A stretch of DNA of 64,000 nt, taken from Clostridium sp. (GTDB lineage Bacteria > Bacillota > Clostridia > Clostridiales > Clostridiaceae). Under the pieces are notes generated by a model. The model saw only the letters and a list, made by a program, of their open reading frames with translations, was not told where the DNA came from and did no database searches. The position numbers were made by a program, and so were the translations under genes. The stretch is from positions 1 through 64,000 of the forward strand of contig JARLHR010000111.1 of NCBI GenBank assembly GCA_031292145.1. The letters are read 5' to 3'. This document shows positions 35,098 to 44,349 of the stretch, piece after piece. Position 1 is the stretch's first letter. Each line of letters starts with the position of its first letter.

Positions 35098-35140
35098 ATA
35101 TGAGGCTTTAGGAATATGTAAATATGCCTAGGCCTCATAT
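35098..35140 (+). other. Intraoperon stem-loop
   Basis: ATATGAGGC pairs with GCCTCATAT, with inner TTTAGG/CCTA around AATATGTAAATATG. There is no T run after it. Placed between the binding protein and permease genes, it may protect the upstream mRNA and raise binding-protein levels. Confidence 0.55.
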
Positions 35141-35198
35141 GTGCATAAAAGGAAAGCTTATCTTTTGAAAATTAATATATTGAGAGGAAGGCAAATGA

Positions 35199-36161
35199 AT
35201 GTTTAAATATGCAATAAAACGTATGATAAACACTATACCAATACTTATAGGTATATCTATAATAGTATTTATTCTTATTAACTGTCAACCAGGTAACCCA
35301 TATTCTAATATGGTAGATCCAACTGTGACAGAAGAAGTAAAAGAGCAAATGCTTAGGCAGATTGGTTATTATGATCCATTACCAGTTAAATATTTTAAAT
35401 GGGTAACAAGAGCAGTGCAAGGAGATTTGGGATATTCAATTACTTATAAACAACCTGTACTAGATGTAATAAGTTCAAGAATTGGAAATACAGTTTTACT
35501 TGGTACAGCATCATTGTTTTTAAGCATTCTAATAGCAATACCTATAGGAATGATTAGTTCTGTCAAAAGATATTCGGTCTTTGATTATATTATGACAGTA
35601 TTAGCATTTATAGGTTTATCTATTCCAGCTTTTTTCTTTGGGCTGCTTTTGATTAAAGTGTTTTCAGTAGATTTGAAAATATTACCTGTATCTGGAATGG
35701 TCACTATTGGAAAAAATTATGAAGGCATAAATCATGTTATGGATGTTTTTAATCATATGATTTTACCAACTATTGTACTAGCACTATTAAATACAGCTTC
35801 TTTTATGAGATATACAAGATCAAGCATGATAGATATAATTGGCCAGGATTACATAAGAACAGCAAGAGCAAAAGGGGTATCTTCTCGTATGATTGTCTTA
35901 AAGCATGCTTTTAAAAATGCATTGATTCCAATTATAACTGTTATTAGCTTAGAACTTCCTACTTTGTTTTCAGGAGCTTTAGCTACAGAAACAATTTTTG
36001 TATGGCCGGGAATAGGAAGATTAAATTTTGAAGCAGTAACTAACAGAGATTATTCCTTAATAATGGGATTGGTTATGATATTTGCAGTAGTAACTCTTTT
36101 ATCTAATTTAATTGCAGATATTTTATATGCGGCAGTAGATCCTAGAATTAAATATGATTAA
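35199..36161 (+). CDS. Peptide ABC transporter permease (DppB type)
   Basis: The 320-aa permease has six predicted membrane segments. It starts FKYAIKRMINTIPILIGISI with the usual QPGNPY...LGLDDPL-like segment (IGYYDPLPVKYFKWVTRAVQ). The EAA loop is IRTARAKGVSSRMIVLKHAF followed by KNALIPI, and FVWPGIGRL lies near the end. It pairs with the next gene product. AGGAAGGC lies upstream of the ATG. No regulatory site is seen inside the operon. Confidence 0.88.
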   Translation: MFKYAIKRMINTIPILIGISIIVFILINCQPGNPYSNMVDPTVTEEVKEQMLRQIGYYDPLPVKYFKWVTRAVQGDLGYSITYKQPVLDVISSRIGNTVLLGTASLFLSILIAIPIGMISSVKRYSVFDYIMTVLAFIGLSIPAFFFGLLLIKVFSVDLKILPVSGMVTIGKNYEGINHVMDVFNHMILPTIVLALLNTASFMRYTRSSMIDIIGQDYIRTARAKGVSSRMIVLKHAFKNALIPIITVISLELPTLFSGALATETIFVWPGIGRLNFEAVTNRDYSLIMGLVMIFAVVTLLSNLIADILYAAVDPRIKYD

Positions 36162-36175
36162 AAGGAGGGGTAGAT

Positions 36176-37039
36176 GTGGCTAAGGAAAAGGTATTATCTC
36201 CAGCTAAAATCGCTTTAAATAAATTGAAAAGAAATAAACTTGCAGTATTTGGAGCTGCTGTTTTAATTATATTGATATTATTAGCAATAATTGCACCAGT
36301 AATATCTCCTTACGGAAGAGATACTGTAGACTTATCAAATATAGAATCTGCTCCTACAACTCAGCATATATTAGGAACCGATGAATTAGGACGTGATGTT
36401 TTTGCAAGGCTTATATACGGAGGACAAGTTTCCTTAAGTGTTGGAGTAGTGGCAATTATTATACAGCTTGCTATTGGAATAACCTTAGGGACTATAGCAG
36501 GATATTTAGGTGGAATTGCTGACAAAATAATAATGAGACTTGTAGATATGGTACTATGTTTTCCATTTTTGGTAATAGCAATAACTATGGCATCGATTTT
36601 AGGGCCTAGTATTTGGAACGTTATGATTATAATTGGAATTTTGAGTTGGCCTAAAATTACAAGAATAGTGAGAGCTGAGATTTTATCTTTAAAAGAAAGA
36701 GAATTTATTGAAGCAGCTAAAGCATTAGGGCTAGATAGTAAGGATATTATATTAAAGCATTTAATTCATAATATTTATACGCCAATTATCGTTTATGGAA
36801 CTTTAGGTATAGCCCAGGGAATTTTATATGAATCATTTTTAAGCTTTCTTGGAATGGGAGTGACACAACCACAGCCAAGCTGGGGGAATATGTTATCAGC
36901 AGCTCAAAATATGAGGATTCTCCAAAGTGAATGGTGGTTATGGATTCCACCAGGTTTATGTGTATTTTTGACTATTGTTTCAATTAATTTTTTAGGTGAT
37001 GGTCTTAGAGATGCTTTAGATCCGCAAATAAAGGTATAG
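36176..37039 (+). CDS. Peptide ABC transporter permease (DppC type)
   Basis: The 287-aa permease starts with GTG at 36176 after AAGGAGGGG. It has the N-terminal segment NKLKRNKLAVFGAAVLIILI, then LGTDELGRDVFARLIYGGQV (DppC hallmark), and EAA loop FIEAAKALGLDSKDIILKHL. Near the C-terminus is GDGLRDALDPQIK, another hallmark. The spacing to neighbours is 14 nt on each side, so the operon is compact. Confidence 0.88.
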   Translation: MAKEKVLSPAKIALNKLKRNKLAVFGAAVLIILILLAIIAPVISPYGRDTVDLSNIESAPTTQHILGTDELGRDVFARLIYGGQVSLSVGVVAIIIQLAIGITLGTIAGYLGGIADKIIMRLVDMVLCFPFLVIAITMASILGPSIWNVMIIIGILSWPKITRIVRAEILSLKEREFIEAAKALGLDSKDIILKHLIHNIYTPIIVYGTLGIAQGILYESFLSFLGMGVTQPQPSWGNMLSAAQNMRILQSEWWLWIPPGLCVFLTIVSINFLGDGLRDALDPQIKV

Positions 37040-37053
37040 GAGGTGGAGAGCAG

Positions 37054-38034
37054 GTGGAAAAAGAATTACTTAAAGTAAATAAATTAAAGACAAGCTTTTA
37101 TACATCAGAAGGAAAAGTAACAGCAGTAAATGATGTGAGTTTTAAGATTCAAGAAGGGAAAATACTTGGAATAGTTGGTGAATCAGGCTGCGGTAAAAGT
37201 GTTACCTCCATGTCTATAATGAGACTATTAAATGATTCAATTAGTAAGATTGAGGAAGGAGAAATCATTTTTGAAGGAATTGATATAATTAAGCTTTCTG
37301 AAAAAGAAATGAATAAGATAAGAGGTAATAAGCTTGCAATGATATTTCAAGAGCCAATGACTTCGCTAAATCCAGTGTTCACAATAGGACAGCAGATAGG
37401 TGAAGCAATAAAAATTCATCAAAGGATAAAAGGAAAAGGAAACAAACAAAAATCCATTGAAATGCTAAAGCTTATTGGTATTCCTATGCCAGAGAAGGTT
37501 ATTAATGAATATCCACATCAGCTTAGTGGTGGAATGAGACAAAGAGTTATGATAGCAATGGCACTTTCATGTAATCCTAAATTAATAATTGCTGATGAAC
37601 CAACTACAGCCCTTGATGTTACAATTCAAGCACAGGTTTTAGAACTTATGAAAAAATTAAGCAGAGAGCTTAAAACTTCGATTATGTTAATAACTCATGA
37701 TCTTGGTGTAATTGCTGAGATGGCGGATGATATTATAGTTATGTACGCAGGAAAGATTGTTGAAGAATGCAAAGTTCGGGATATATTTGAAAATTCAAAA
37801 CATCCGTATACTAAAGGTTTATTGTATTCTAGAACTGAGAATTTTAAAAGAGGTGAAAAATTGCACAACATTCCTGGAATGGTGCCAAATTTAAAAGACA
37901 TGCCTATTGGTTGTAGTTTTAATCCAAGATGTGAAAATTGTATGGATATATGTAAAGAAAAAATGCCAAAACTTATAGAAATAGAAAAAGGTCATAAGGT
38001 TAGATGCTGGCTATATAGTGGAAAGGAGGTTTAG
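37054..38034 (+). CDS. Peptide ABC transporter ATPase (DppD type)
   Basis: The 326-aa ATPase has Walker A GESGCGKS (about residues 39-46), Q-loop FQEPMTSLNP, signature LSGGMRQR, and Walker B LIIADEP. The C-terminal oligopeptide/dipeptide domain contains the Cys cluster CSFNPRCENCMDIC, the usual Fe-S-like motif of DppD/DppF. The start is GTG at 37054 after AGGAGGTGGAG. It works as a heterodimer with the next ATPase. Confidence 0.9.
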   Translation: MEKELLKVNKLKTSFYTSEGKVTAVNDVSFKIQEGKILGIVGESGCGKSVTSMSIMRLLNDSISKIEEGEIIFEGIDIIKLSEKEMNKIRGNKLAMIFQEPMTSLNPVFTIGQQIGEAIKIHQRIKGKGNKQKSIEMLKLIGIPMPEKVINEYPHQLSGGMRQRVMIAMALSCNPKLIIADEPTTALDVTIQAQVLELMKKLSRELKTSIMLITHDLGVIAEMADDIIVMYAGKIVEECKVRDIFENSKHPYTKGLLYSRTENFKRGEKLHNIPGMVPNLKDMPIGCSFNPRCENCMDICKEKMPKLIEIEKGHKVRCWLYSGKEV

Positions 38035-38036
38035 TT

Positions 38037-39032
38037 TTGGAAAAGGAATTATTAAAGGTTAAAAACTTAAAAAAATACTATACTAATAAAAAAGGTATTT
38101 TTTTTCGTAATTCTAGAGTAGTTAAAGCTGTTAATGATGTTTCATTTAATATTATAGAAGGTTCCAGCTTTGGATTGGTTGGTGAATCTGGATGTGGAAA
38201 ATCAACAACTGCAAGAACCATACTAAATTTACTCGAGCCTAGCGGAGGTTCTGTTGAATTTAATAACGAAATTATTTATAATGTTGAAGACAATATATAT
38301 CTAAGTAAGGAAGAGATGAGAAGAAAGAGGAAAGAAATGCAGATTATATTTCAAGATCCTTATGCTTCCTTAGATCCTAGGATGAATATTGGTGATATTG
38401 TCACTGAAGGATTGAAAAAGCATAAGATAGCGCTGGGAAATGATGCAATTAATATGGCTAAAGAATTTTTAGAACTTTGTGGCTTACGTGGAGATTCTAT
38501 TAATAAATATCCACATGAATTTAGTGGAGGGCAAAGACAGCGTATAGGAATAGCTAGAGCAATGATATTAAAGCCGAAGTTCATAATAGGAGATGAGCCT
38601 ATATCAGCTTTAGATGTATCAATACAAGCGCAGGTAACTAACTTATTAATTGATTTAAAAGAAAGATTTAAATTAACTTATTTGTTTATATCCCATGATT
38701 TAAGCTTTGTAAGATATTTTTGCGATAGAGTAGCAGTCATGTATCTCGGATCTATTATAGAAATAGGAGATTCTGGGGAGCTGTTTAATAAAAGACTTCA
38801 TCCATATACAAAATCATTGATATCTGCTATTCCAACAACTAATCCTCTGCTTAGAACAAATAGAATAATTCTTGAAGGAGATGTACCAAGTCCTTCTAAT
38901 CCACCTAATGGATGTAAATTTCATACTAGGTGCAAATATTGTACAAAAATTTGCACAGAAGAGGTACCAGCTCTTAAGGAAGTGGATAAAGGATATTTTG
39001 TTGCATGCCACAATTGGCAAGCTATAAATTAG
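38037..39032 (+). CDS. Peptide ABC transporter ATPase (DppF type)
   Basis: The 331-aa ATPase has Walker A GESGCGKST, Q-loop FQDPYASLDPRM, signature FSGGQRQR, and Walker B FIIGDEP. The C-terminal Cys cluster is CKFHTRCKYCTKIC. The start is TTG at 38037, 2 nt after the DppD stop, with GGAGG inside the end of the previous gene. It is followed 15 nt later by a C26 peptidase gene. Confidence 0.9.
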   Translation: MEKELLKVKNLKKYYTNKKGIFFRNSRVVKAVNDVSFNIIEGSSFGLVGESGCGKSTTARTILNLLEPSGGSVEFNNEIIYNVEDNIYLSKEEMRRKRKEMQIIFQDPYASLDPRMNIGDIVTEGLKKHKIALGNDAINMAKEFLELCGLRGDSINKYPHEFSGGQRQRIGIARAMILKPKFIIGDEPISALDVSIQAQVTNLLIDLKERFKLTYLFISHDLSFVRYFCDRVAVMYLGSIIEIGDSGELFNKRLHPYTKSLISAIPTTNPLLRTNRIILEGDVPSPSNPPNGCKFHTRCKYCTKICTEEVPALKEVDKGYFVACHNWQAIN

Positions 39033-39047
39033 AAAGGATGAAATAAA

Positions 39048-39755
39048 ATGAAACCCATAATAGGCATAACTACGTTTCAGGAGATTGAAATAGAAAAATC
39101 TTTTAGTTTAGTAAGCAATAATTATTTAAATGCTGTTGAAAATGCAGGAGGAGTACCACTATTTATTCCTATTAGCGAAGATATGGACGATGTTAAATCT
39201 TATTTGAATATGATTGATGGTATTATTTTTTCAGGCGGAGAAGGAGTAGGCCCTATAAAATTTGGAGAAAACCCATCAAAGGCTATTTCAAATATAAATT
39301 ATTTAAGAGATAATTTTGAATTAGCACTTTTTAAGGAAGCATATAAAAGAGATATGCCTATTTTAGGAGTATGTAGAGGGGCGCAATTAATAAATGTAGC
39401 ATTAGGAGGTAGTCTATACCAAGATATTTTTTCAGAGATTCCAAATTGTCATGGACATATGCCTTCGGGAATGCAGGTGTATGATTTATTTCATATTATT
39501 GATATAGAAGAAAATAGCAAGTTATTTGATATATTTAAAGCTACAGAATTAGAGGTGAATTCTTTTCATCATCAAGCAATAAAAGATTTAGGGAAAGACT
39601 TAAAGGTTACTGCTGCTTCTAAGGATGGAGTTATAGAAGGAATTGAAAGTTTGAGTAGAAAATTCTTAGTTGGAGTACAATGGCATCCAGAAGATTTAAC
39701 TTTAAAACACAAGGAATTTTTAAAACTTTTTAAGGCACTAATTGATAGTATATAA
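39048..39755 (+). CDS. Class I glutamine amidotransferase-like gamma-glutamyl hydrolase (peptidase C26)
   Basis: The 235-aa protein has FSGGEGVGPIKFGE, nucleophile Cys in GVCRGAQLINVALGGSLYQD, VNSFHHQAIKDLG, and catalytic His-Glu in VQWHPED. The PuuD/C26 family cleaves gamma-glutamyl bonds. Placed in a peptide-import operon with a sulfur-type operator, it would release glutamate from imported gamma-glutamyl peptides such as glutathione, freeing Cys-containing dipeptide. The next gene is a paralogue. AGAAAGGATG precedes the ATG. Confidence 0.85.
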   Translation: MKPIIGITTFQEIEIEKSFSLVSNNYLNAVENAGGVPLFIPISEDMDDVKSYLNMIDGIIFSGGEGVGPIKFGENPSKAISNINYLRDNFELALFKEAYKRDMPILGVCRGAQLINVALGGSLYQDIFSEIPNCHGHMPSGMQVYDLFHIIDIEENSKLFDIFKATELEVNSFHHQAIKDLGKDLKVTAASKDGVIEGIESLSRKFLVGVQWHPEDLTLKHKEFLKLFKALIDSI

Positions 39756-39782
39756 CAATAGATAAGCAAGGAGGAGTAACCA

Positions 39783-40499
39783 ATGAAGCCAATAATTGGA
39801 TTAGCTTTGTCTAATCGAGTTAAACCTAAAAAAATATATAGTGTAATAAATAATGATTATATTAAGGCAGTGCAGAAGGCAGGAGGCATACCAATTCTCA
39901 TTCCATTTAGTGATAATATAGAAAATATAAAGGTTTATGCTAATAAAATTCAAGGAATTATTTTTACAGGTGGAGAAGATATATCACCTTTAGCTTATAA
40001 TGAAGATCCAATAAAAGAAGTTGAATGTATAATTGAAGAAAGAGATAGATTTGAGTTAGAACTTTTTAAGGAAGTATATGAGAAGAATATACCTATTTTG
40101 GGAATATGCAGAGGCCTTCAGCTTATTAATGTAGCACTTGGTGGAAGCTTGAATCAAGATATTTATGTTCAAATTCCTAATTGCAATGGGCATTCACCTA
40201 AGCATGTTTTAAGATCAAATTTGTATCACTCAGTAAAAATTGAAGAAGAAAGTAAATTATTTGATATCTTTAAAACTAAAGAGTTAAAAGTTAATTCATT
40301 TCATCATCAAAGTGTAAAAAAGCTTGGAACTGACTTAAAGGTAACAGCGTTTTCTAACGATGGAATAGTCGAAGCAATTGAAAGTATCAATAATAAATTT
40401 CTAGTTGCTGTACAATGGCATCCAGAAAATTTAGTAGAGAAGCATGAAGAATTTTTAAAGTTTTTTAAAGCATTAATCAATAATGCCAAGGAAACGTAA
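39783..40499 (+). CDS. Second gamma-glutamyl hydrolase (peptidase C26)
   Basis: The 238-aa tandem paralogue keeps all catalytic features: FTGGEDISPLAYNEDPIKEV, GICRGLQLINVALGGSLNQD, VNSFHHQSVKKLG and VQWHPEN. Differences around the active site (LSNRVKPKKIYSVINNDYIK at the N-terminus) may mean a different peptide or acyl acceptor. It is the last gene of the operon. GGAGGAG precedes the ATG. Confidence 0.85.
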   Translation: MKPIIGLALSNRVKPKKIYSVINNDYIKAVQKAGGIPILIPFSDNIENIKVYANKIQGIIFTGGEDISPLAYNEDPIKEVECIIEERDRFELELFKEVYEKNIPILGICRGLQLINVALGGSLNQDIYVQIPNCNGHSPKHVLRSNLYHSVKIEEESKLFDIFKTKELKVNSFHHQSVKKLGTDLKVTAFSNDGIVEAIESINNKFLVAVQWHPENLVEKHEEFLKFFKALINNAKET

Positions 40500-40885
40500 T
40501 TACAATTTATGTTATAATCTAAAATTGTGAGGCACATGGACTTGTTATTTTTTTGAATGTGCTTAAGAGCCATTCCAGCCTGCATTATAGCTATGTATAT
40601 ATTTAACTATATTAACAAAACTTTGGACGGATATCTATACCAGAAATCAAATACATTTGTGTGTAGCAGGCATTTGAAAATTTCGATGCTAAAAGCACTT
40701 AATGGGAGCTTGTTCAACTTTAGATTGTCCAGCCAAATGGCTAGAGCAAGCTAAAGTTGGTGCAAGCTCCCATTTAGTGATTTCAGCGAAATTTTCATAG
40801 CCCTGCGTAACACAAATGTATTTGATTTCGGTAAATTATCGCATAAATTTAGGTCATGATTTGTCTATCTATAAGTTTTATTTGA
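40500..40885. other. Intergenic region dominated by repeats
   Basis: It contains a short family B remnant (AGGCACATGGACTTGTTATT, 40531 on, ending GAATGTGCTT) and the complete family A palindrome at 40643-40829. No gene is supported. Confidence 0.6.
40643..40829. repeat. Palindromic repeat family A, complete copy
   Basis: The outer arms are GAAATCAAATACATTTGTGT and ACACAAATGTATTTGATTTC, identical to the copy at 7370. The centre is changed: AACTTTAGATTG/CAAGCTAAAGTT around GTCCAGCCAAATGGCTAGAG. Confidence 0.85.
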
Positions 40886-41950
40886 TTAATCTTTATAAAA
40901 ACAAGGCTTCCAATTAGTATAAATTTTTTCGCTTCTAATTGAATAAGCTATATCATTACAGTTATCCATAGATGAGCCTAGAGAATTAAGTTTATTATTG
41001 AAAGATGCTGAAAAAGCTTTAAGTGCTTTAGGAGCTAATGACAAAGATGAATTATAAGTTTCTAAAGGATTAGCACAATTGTTATCACTTCTAGTAGCAG
41101 AAATAACTTCATACGCTGCTTCACTAGCCTCATTGGCCAACTTTTGGATGGTATTCTTTGAGATATCATCATAACTGCTTGGATATGTTATCTCTAGGGT
41201 AAGTCTATAACCAATATTTCTTGTTTTTACGCATGGCAGATCATTTTTGATTTCAGTATCATCTATACAACCTATAGTTCTAGTTATAACATCTTCTTTA
41301 ATTTCAGGAATATCTATAGAAGTTAAAGTATGAGAATATATTTCTTTAGTATCATTTAAGGAATATTCTTTATTTATATTTAATTGAGACTTGTCACCTC
41401 GGTTTAAGTCTATACAATCTGTACAGTTATCACATAAAGTAGAAGATCTATAGCATATGAAAGAATCAATTCTTCTTAAGTCAACACCCCAATAAACCCA
41501 AGTGTTTCTATACCACCTAAATCCAGATGCAGTACGTTTATCAACATTTAGTAAAAAAGTCCAATAACTTCTGCCATTTGTTTCCCAAATATATGTGTAT
41601 TTATAAAGGCAAAACCTTATAGAATTAGAGCTAACAGCTTTAGTTTCTGCACCTCCTGAAGCTGCGTTAAGTGTTTGAACTCCAGTGGCATTTTTTTGAG
41701 GGGTATAATTTGGTGGTGGAGATTTAGGCATTCCAGGAGGATTAAATGTTCCACCAGGATAATTAAAATTAGGTTGATTTCCACTAGGGTTAGACGGAAA
41801 ATTGCTTATTGGTGGGGGAAAATTCCCGCCTGGCTTTGGTGGTGTAAATGGTTGCTTTTGCCTTTCCAATGATTCATATGGAAAAGATGAAAATTCAAAT
41901 TTTTCAAATTCTATATCATCTTCAAAAGTGAAATTATTTTCGTTATACAT
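40886..41950 (-). CDS. Proline-rich protein of unknown function (possible spore-surface protein)
   Basis: The 354-aa protein starts with an acidic segment, then a Pro/Gly/Asn-rich stretch (residues 33-84; PPKPGGNFPPPISNFPSNPS). It then has a Trp/Tyr-rich globular part (YIWETNGRSYWTFLLNVDKR, WVYWGVDLRRIDSFICYRSS) with several Cys. No signal peptide is visible. The CotA-type oxidase is divergently encoded 270 bp away, so a coat or exosporium role is plausible but only by context. GAGGAG precedes the ATG. Confidence 0.65.
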   Translation of the reverse strand: MYNENNFTFEDDIEFEKFEFSSFPYESLERQKQPFTPPKPGGNFPPPISNFPSNPSGNQPNFNYPGGTFNPPGMPKSPPPNYTPQKNATGVQTLNAASGGAETKAVSSNSIRFCLYKYTYIWETNGRSYWTFLLNVDKRTASGFRWYRNTWVYWGVDLRRIDSFICYRSSTLCDNCTDCIDLNRGDKSQLNINKEYSLNDTKEIYSHTLTSIDIPEIKEDVITRTIGCIDDTEIKNDLPCVKTRNIGYRLTLEITYPSSYDDISKNTIQKLANEASEAAYEVISATRSDNNCANPLETYNSSLSLAPKALKAFSASFNNKLNSLGSSMDNCNDIAYSIRSEKIYTNWKPCFYKD

Positions 41951-42114
41951 TTATATTAGAACTCCTCATGAATTAGTTATAGATATTATATTCATAAAAG
42001 TTAGATATTGTTATAATTTATATTTCTTTTGCTTTAAAATCTATTTTTAAATAATCAAAAAGTTACATTTTTAAGATAATGTTTATAATTAATTTCGATT
42101 CACTATGAAAAGGC

Positions 42115-42141
42115 ACATATTTGGCTAAGTTGCATAACTTA
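42115..42141 (+). promoter_or_regulatory. Sigma-K-like promoter of the multicopper oxidase
   Basis: AC at 42115, 16-nt spacer and CATAACTTA (42133-42141) match the sigma-K consensus AC-N16-CATAnnnTA. The site is 80 nt before the start codon and would give late mother-cell expression. The AC lies in a stretch resembling a family B repeat end, so chance is possible. Confidence 0.55.
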
Positions 42142-42220
42142 TACTATAATACCTCACCATTCAAAACTATGATTAAACGATTAAAAAAGGTGAATATATA
42201 CTAAAGAGGAGGGAATTATA

Positions 42221-44020
42221 GTGCCAAATCCACTTAATCCAAATGACATTACAAAGTTTGAAAATCAACTGGTTATTCCACCTGTATATGAGCCAACTGT
42301 GATTAGAGATCCAATTACAGGCAGAATAAGTCATAATTATTTGGTGACAATAAGTCAATTTACTCAACAAATATTACCTGAAGGGTATCCTGAAACTACT
42401 GTTTGGGGTTATGAAAGTAAAGTCAGGGATCCTGAAACTGGTGATATTATTCCAGATTTCAAATCTACACCCGGTCCGACTTTCGAGGCCGTAAGACACA
42501 TTCCAATCAATGTTCAATGGGTTAATAACTTGATCGTACCCCAACCGTTGGCGGTAGATCCAACTATTCACTGGGCTGATCCTAACAATATGGGAATGCC
42601 AATGCCACCATTTCCGCCATTTCCACCAGGATTTCCTTTAGCTCAAAGCCCAGTGCCAATTGTGACTCACCTACATGGCGGGGAGACTGAACCAGCATCT
42701 GATGGCTATCCTGAAGCATGGTTTACTGCTGGAGGAGCTATTACTGGACCTGATTTTATAAAATCTCGATATCACTATATTAATGAGCAAGAGCCGACTA
42801 CTTTATGGTATCATGACCATGCGTTAGGACTTACCCGCCTAAATGTTTATATGGGCCTAGCAGGTTTTTATCTATTACGCGATCCTAATAAATGTCTTGA
42901 TGGAGAGTATTCTAACTTACCACGAGGCAAATATGAGATCCCTCTTGCTATACAGGACCGTTCTTTCTATGATGATGGATCTTTATTGTTCCCTAGTAAT
43001 GGTGTAAATCCTGATGTTCATCCATATTGGAGACCATCGTTTTTGGGTAATACCATAATGGTTAATGGTAAAGTATGGCCGAATCTAGATGTTGAACCTA
43101 GACAATACCGTTTTAGAGTTTTAAATGGCTCAAATACCCGATTTTATAATCTGGCACTATCAAATCAAATGCCATTTTTACAAATCGGTACTGATGGAGG
43201 ATACCTTCCAAAACCTGTACAGCTAGTATCTTTGCTCATTTCCCCTGGAGAACGTGCCGATATCCTTGTAGATTTTTCACAGTTGCCACCTGGAACGAAA
43301 TTAACTTTAACCAACACTGCAAATGCTCCTTTTCCAAACGGAAATCCTCCTGATCAACAAACAACAGGACAGGTTATGCAGTTTACGGTTCTTAACAAAC
43401 CAATTGTGAAACCATCACCACTGCCAAAAATCTTAAATGTTTTAACTCCTTTAAAGTGCAGTGATAAAAAAAGAACTTTGACTCTTATGGTAGTTGGAGA
43501 TCCTACAAAACCAGTAGAACTTTTACTAGATGGTCAAAAATGGAATGCACCTGTCTCTGAACTGCCGCTAGTAGGATCAACTGAAGATTGGCAACTAATA
43601 AATTTGACAAAAGGTGCTCATCCAATTCATCTTCATTTGATTCAATTCCGTCTTGTCAGCCGTCAGGATTTCCTAGTTACTCAATATACGAACGACTGGT
43701 TAGCACTCAATGGTCAGCCACCATTTGACCATCCGACAAAAGTGTTACCTGTGGGACCATACCTTCTAGATGGGCCAATTAATCCACCAGCCCATGAGAA
43801 TGGTTGGAAAGACACAATCCAGGCTTATCCTGGGCAGGTAACTACAATCAGAGTCCGTTTTGCTCCACAAGATGTGGTAAATTCGGTTCCAGGTATTAAT
43901 CTATTTCCATTCAATCCAGCAGCAGAACCAGGCTATGTGTGGCACTGCCATATCATCGATCACGAAGACAATGAAATGATGCGTCCTTACAAAGTTATAA
44001 ATCCATTTTGTGGTTGCTAA
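42221..44020 (+). CDS. CotA-like multicopper oxidase (spore-coat laccase type)
   Basis: The 599-aa protein keeps all four copper motifs: THLHGGETE (about residue 150), WYHDHALGLTRLNVYMGLAG (195), HPIHLH (467), and WHCHIIDHEDNEMM (574). It lacks a signal peptide, as does B. subtilis CotA, and starts MPNPLNPNDITKFENQL. It oxidises phenolics, bilirubin or metals with O2 as acceptor, odd for a strict anaerobe but reported in spore coats of clostridia. The start is GTG at 42221 after AGAGGAGGG. The base composition is higher in GC and C-ending codons than neighbours, suggesting transfer. Confidence 0.9.
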   Translation: MPNPLNPNDITKFENQLVIPPVYEPTVIRDPITGRISHNYLVTISQFTQQILPEGYPETTVWGYESKVRDPETGDIIPDFKSTPGPTFEAVRHIPINVQWVNNLIVPQPLAVDPTIHWADPNNMGMPMPPFPPFPPGFPLAQSPVPIVTHLHGGETEPASDGYPEAWFTAGGAITGPDFIKSRYHYINEQEPTTLWYHDHALGLTRLNVYMGLAGFYLLRDPNKCLDGEYSNLPRGKYEIPLAIQDRSFYDDGSLLFPSNGVNPDVHPYWRPSFLGNTIMVNGKVWPNLDVEPRQYRFRVLNGSNTRFYNLALSNQMPFLQIGTDGGYLPKPVQLVSLLISPGERADILVDFSQLPPGTKLTLTNTANAPFPNGNPPDQQTTGQVMQFTVLNKPIVKPSPLPKILNVLTPLKCSDKKRTLTLMVVGDPTKPVELLLDGQKWNAPVSELPLVGSTEDWQLINLTKGAHPIHLHLIQFRLVSRQDFLVTQYTNDWLALNGQPPFDHPTKVLPVGPYLLDGPINPPAHENGWKDTIQAYPGQVTTIRVRFAPQDVVNSVPGINLFPFNPAAEPGYVWHCHIIDHEDNEMMRPYKVINPFCGC

Positions 44021-44112
44021 TTACTATTGATTTCTTAATGCAATAGAATACTAGGGAAGAGTAACCTTAAAAAAGATTGTAATAAACTAAGACAAGTTAA
44101 CTACCTCCATTT

Positions 44113-44170
44113 AGTAGACATAAAAATAAAAGTTAGTGTTTAGATTTTGTTTTTATTGTCTGCTTTTTAC
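44113..44170 (+). terminator. Terminator after the multicopper oxidase
   Basis: AGTAGACATAAAAATAAAA faces TTTTGTTTTTATTGTCTGCT, then TTTT. It ends the oxidase transcript; the 44171-44349 remainder shows no gene. Confidence 0.6.
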
Positions 44171-44349
44171 GGTATAGTTCATTTGTGGGTGATTATCACT
44201 TTTATTAGTAAACTATATATAGAGATTGAATCAAAACGTTGGAAAGTTTAATTTTAACAAATATTATAACGTTTCAACGTTTTATTTATAGTATCTTTTT
44301 TATTTATGGGCATAATAATTTCAAATAACTTATGAAAGGAAGTGATGAT

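Noticed and set aside
40557-40754. Small frame spanning the family A palindrome
   Set aside because: It runs through repeat sequence, lacks an RBS, and its translation has no protein-like features.
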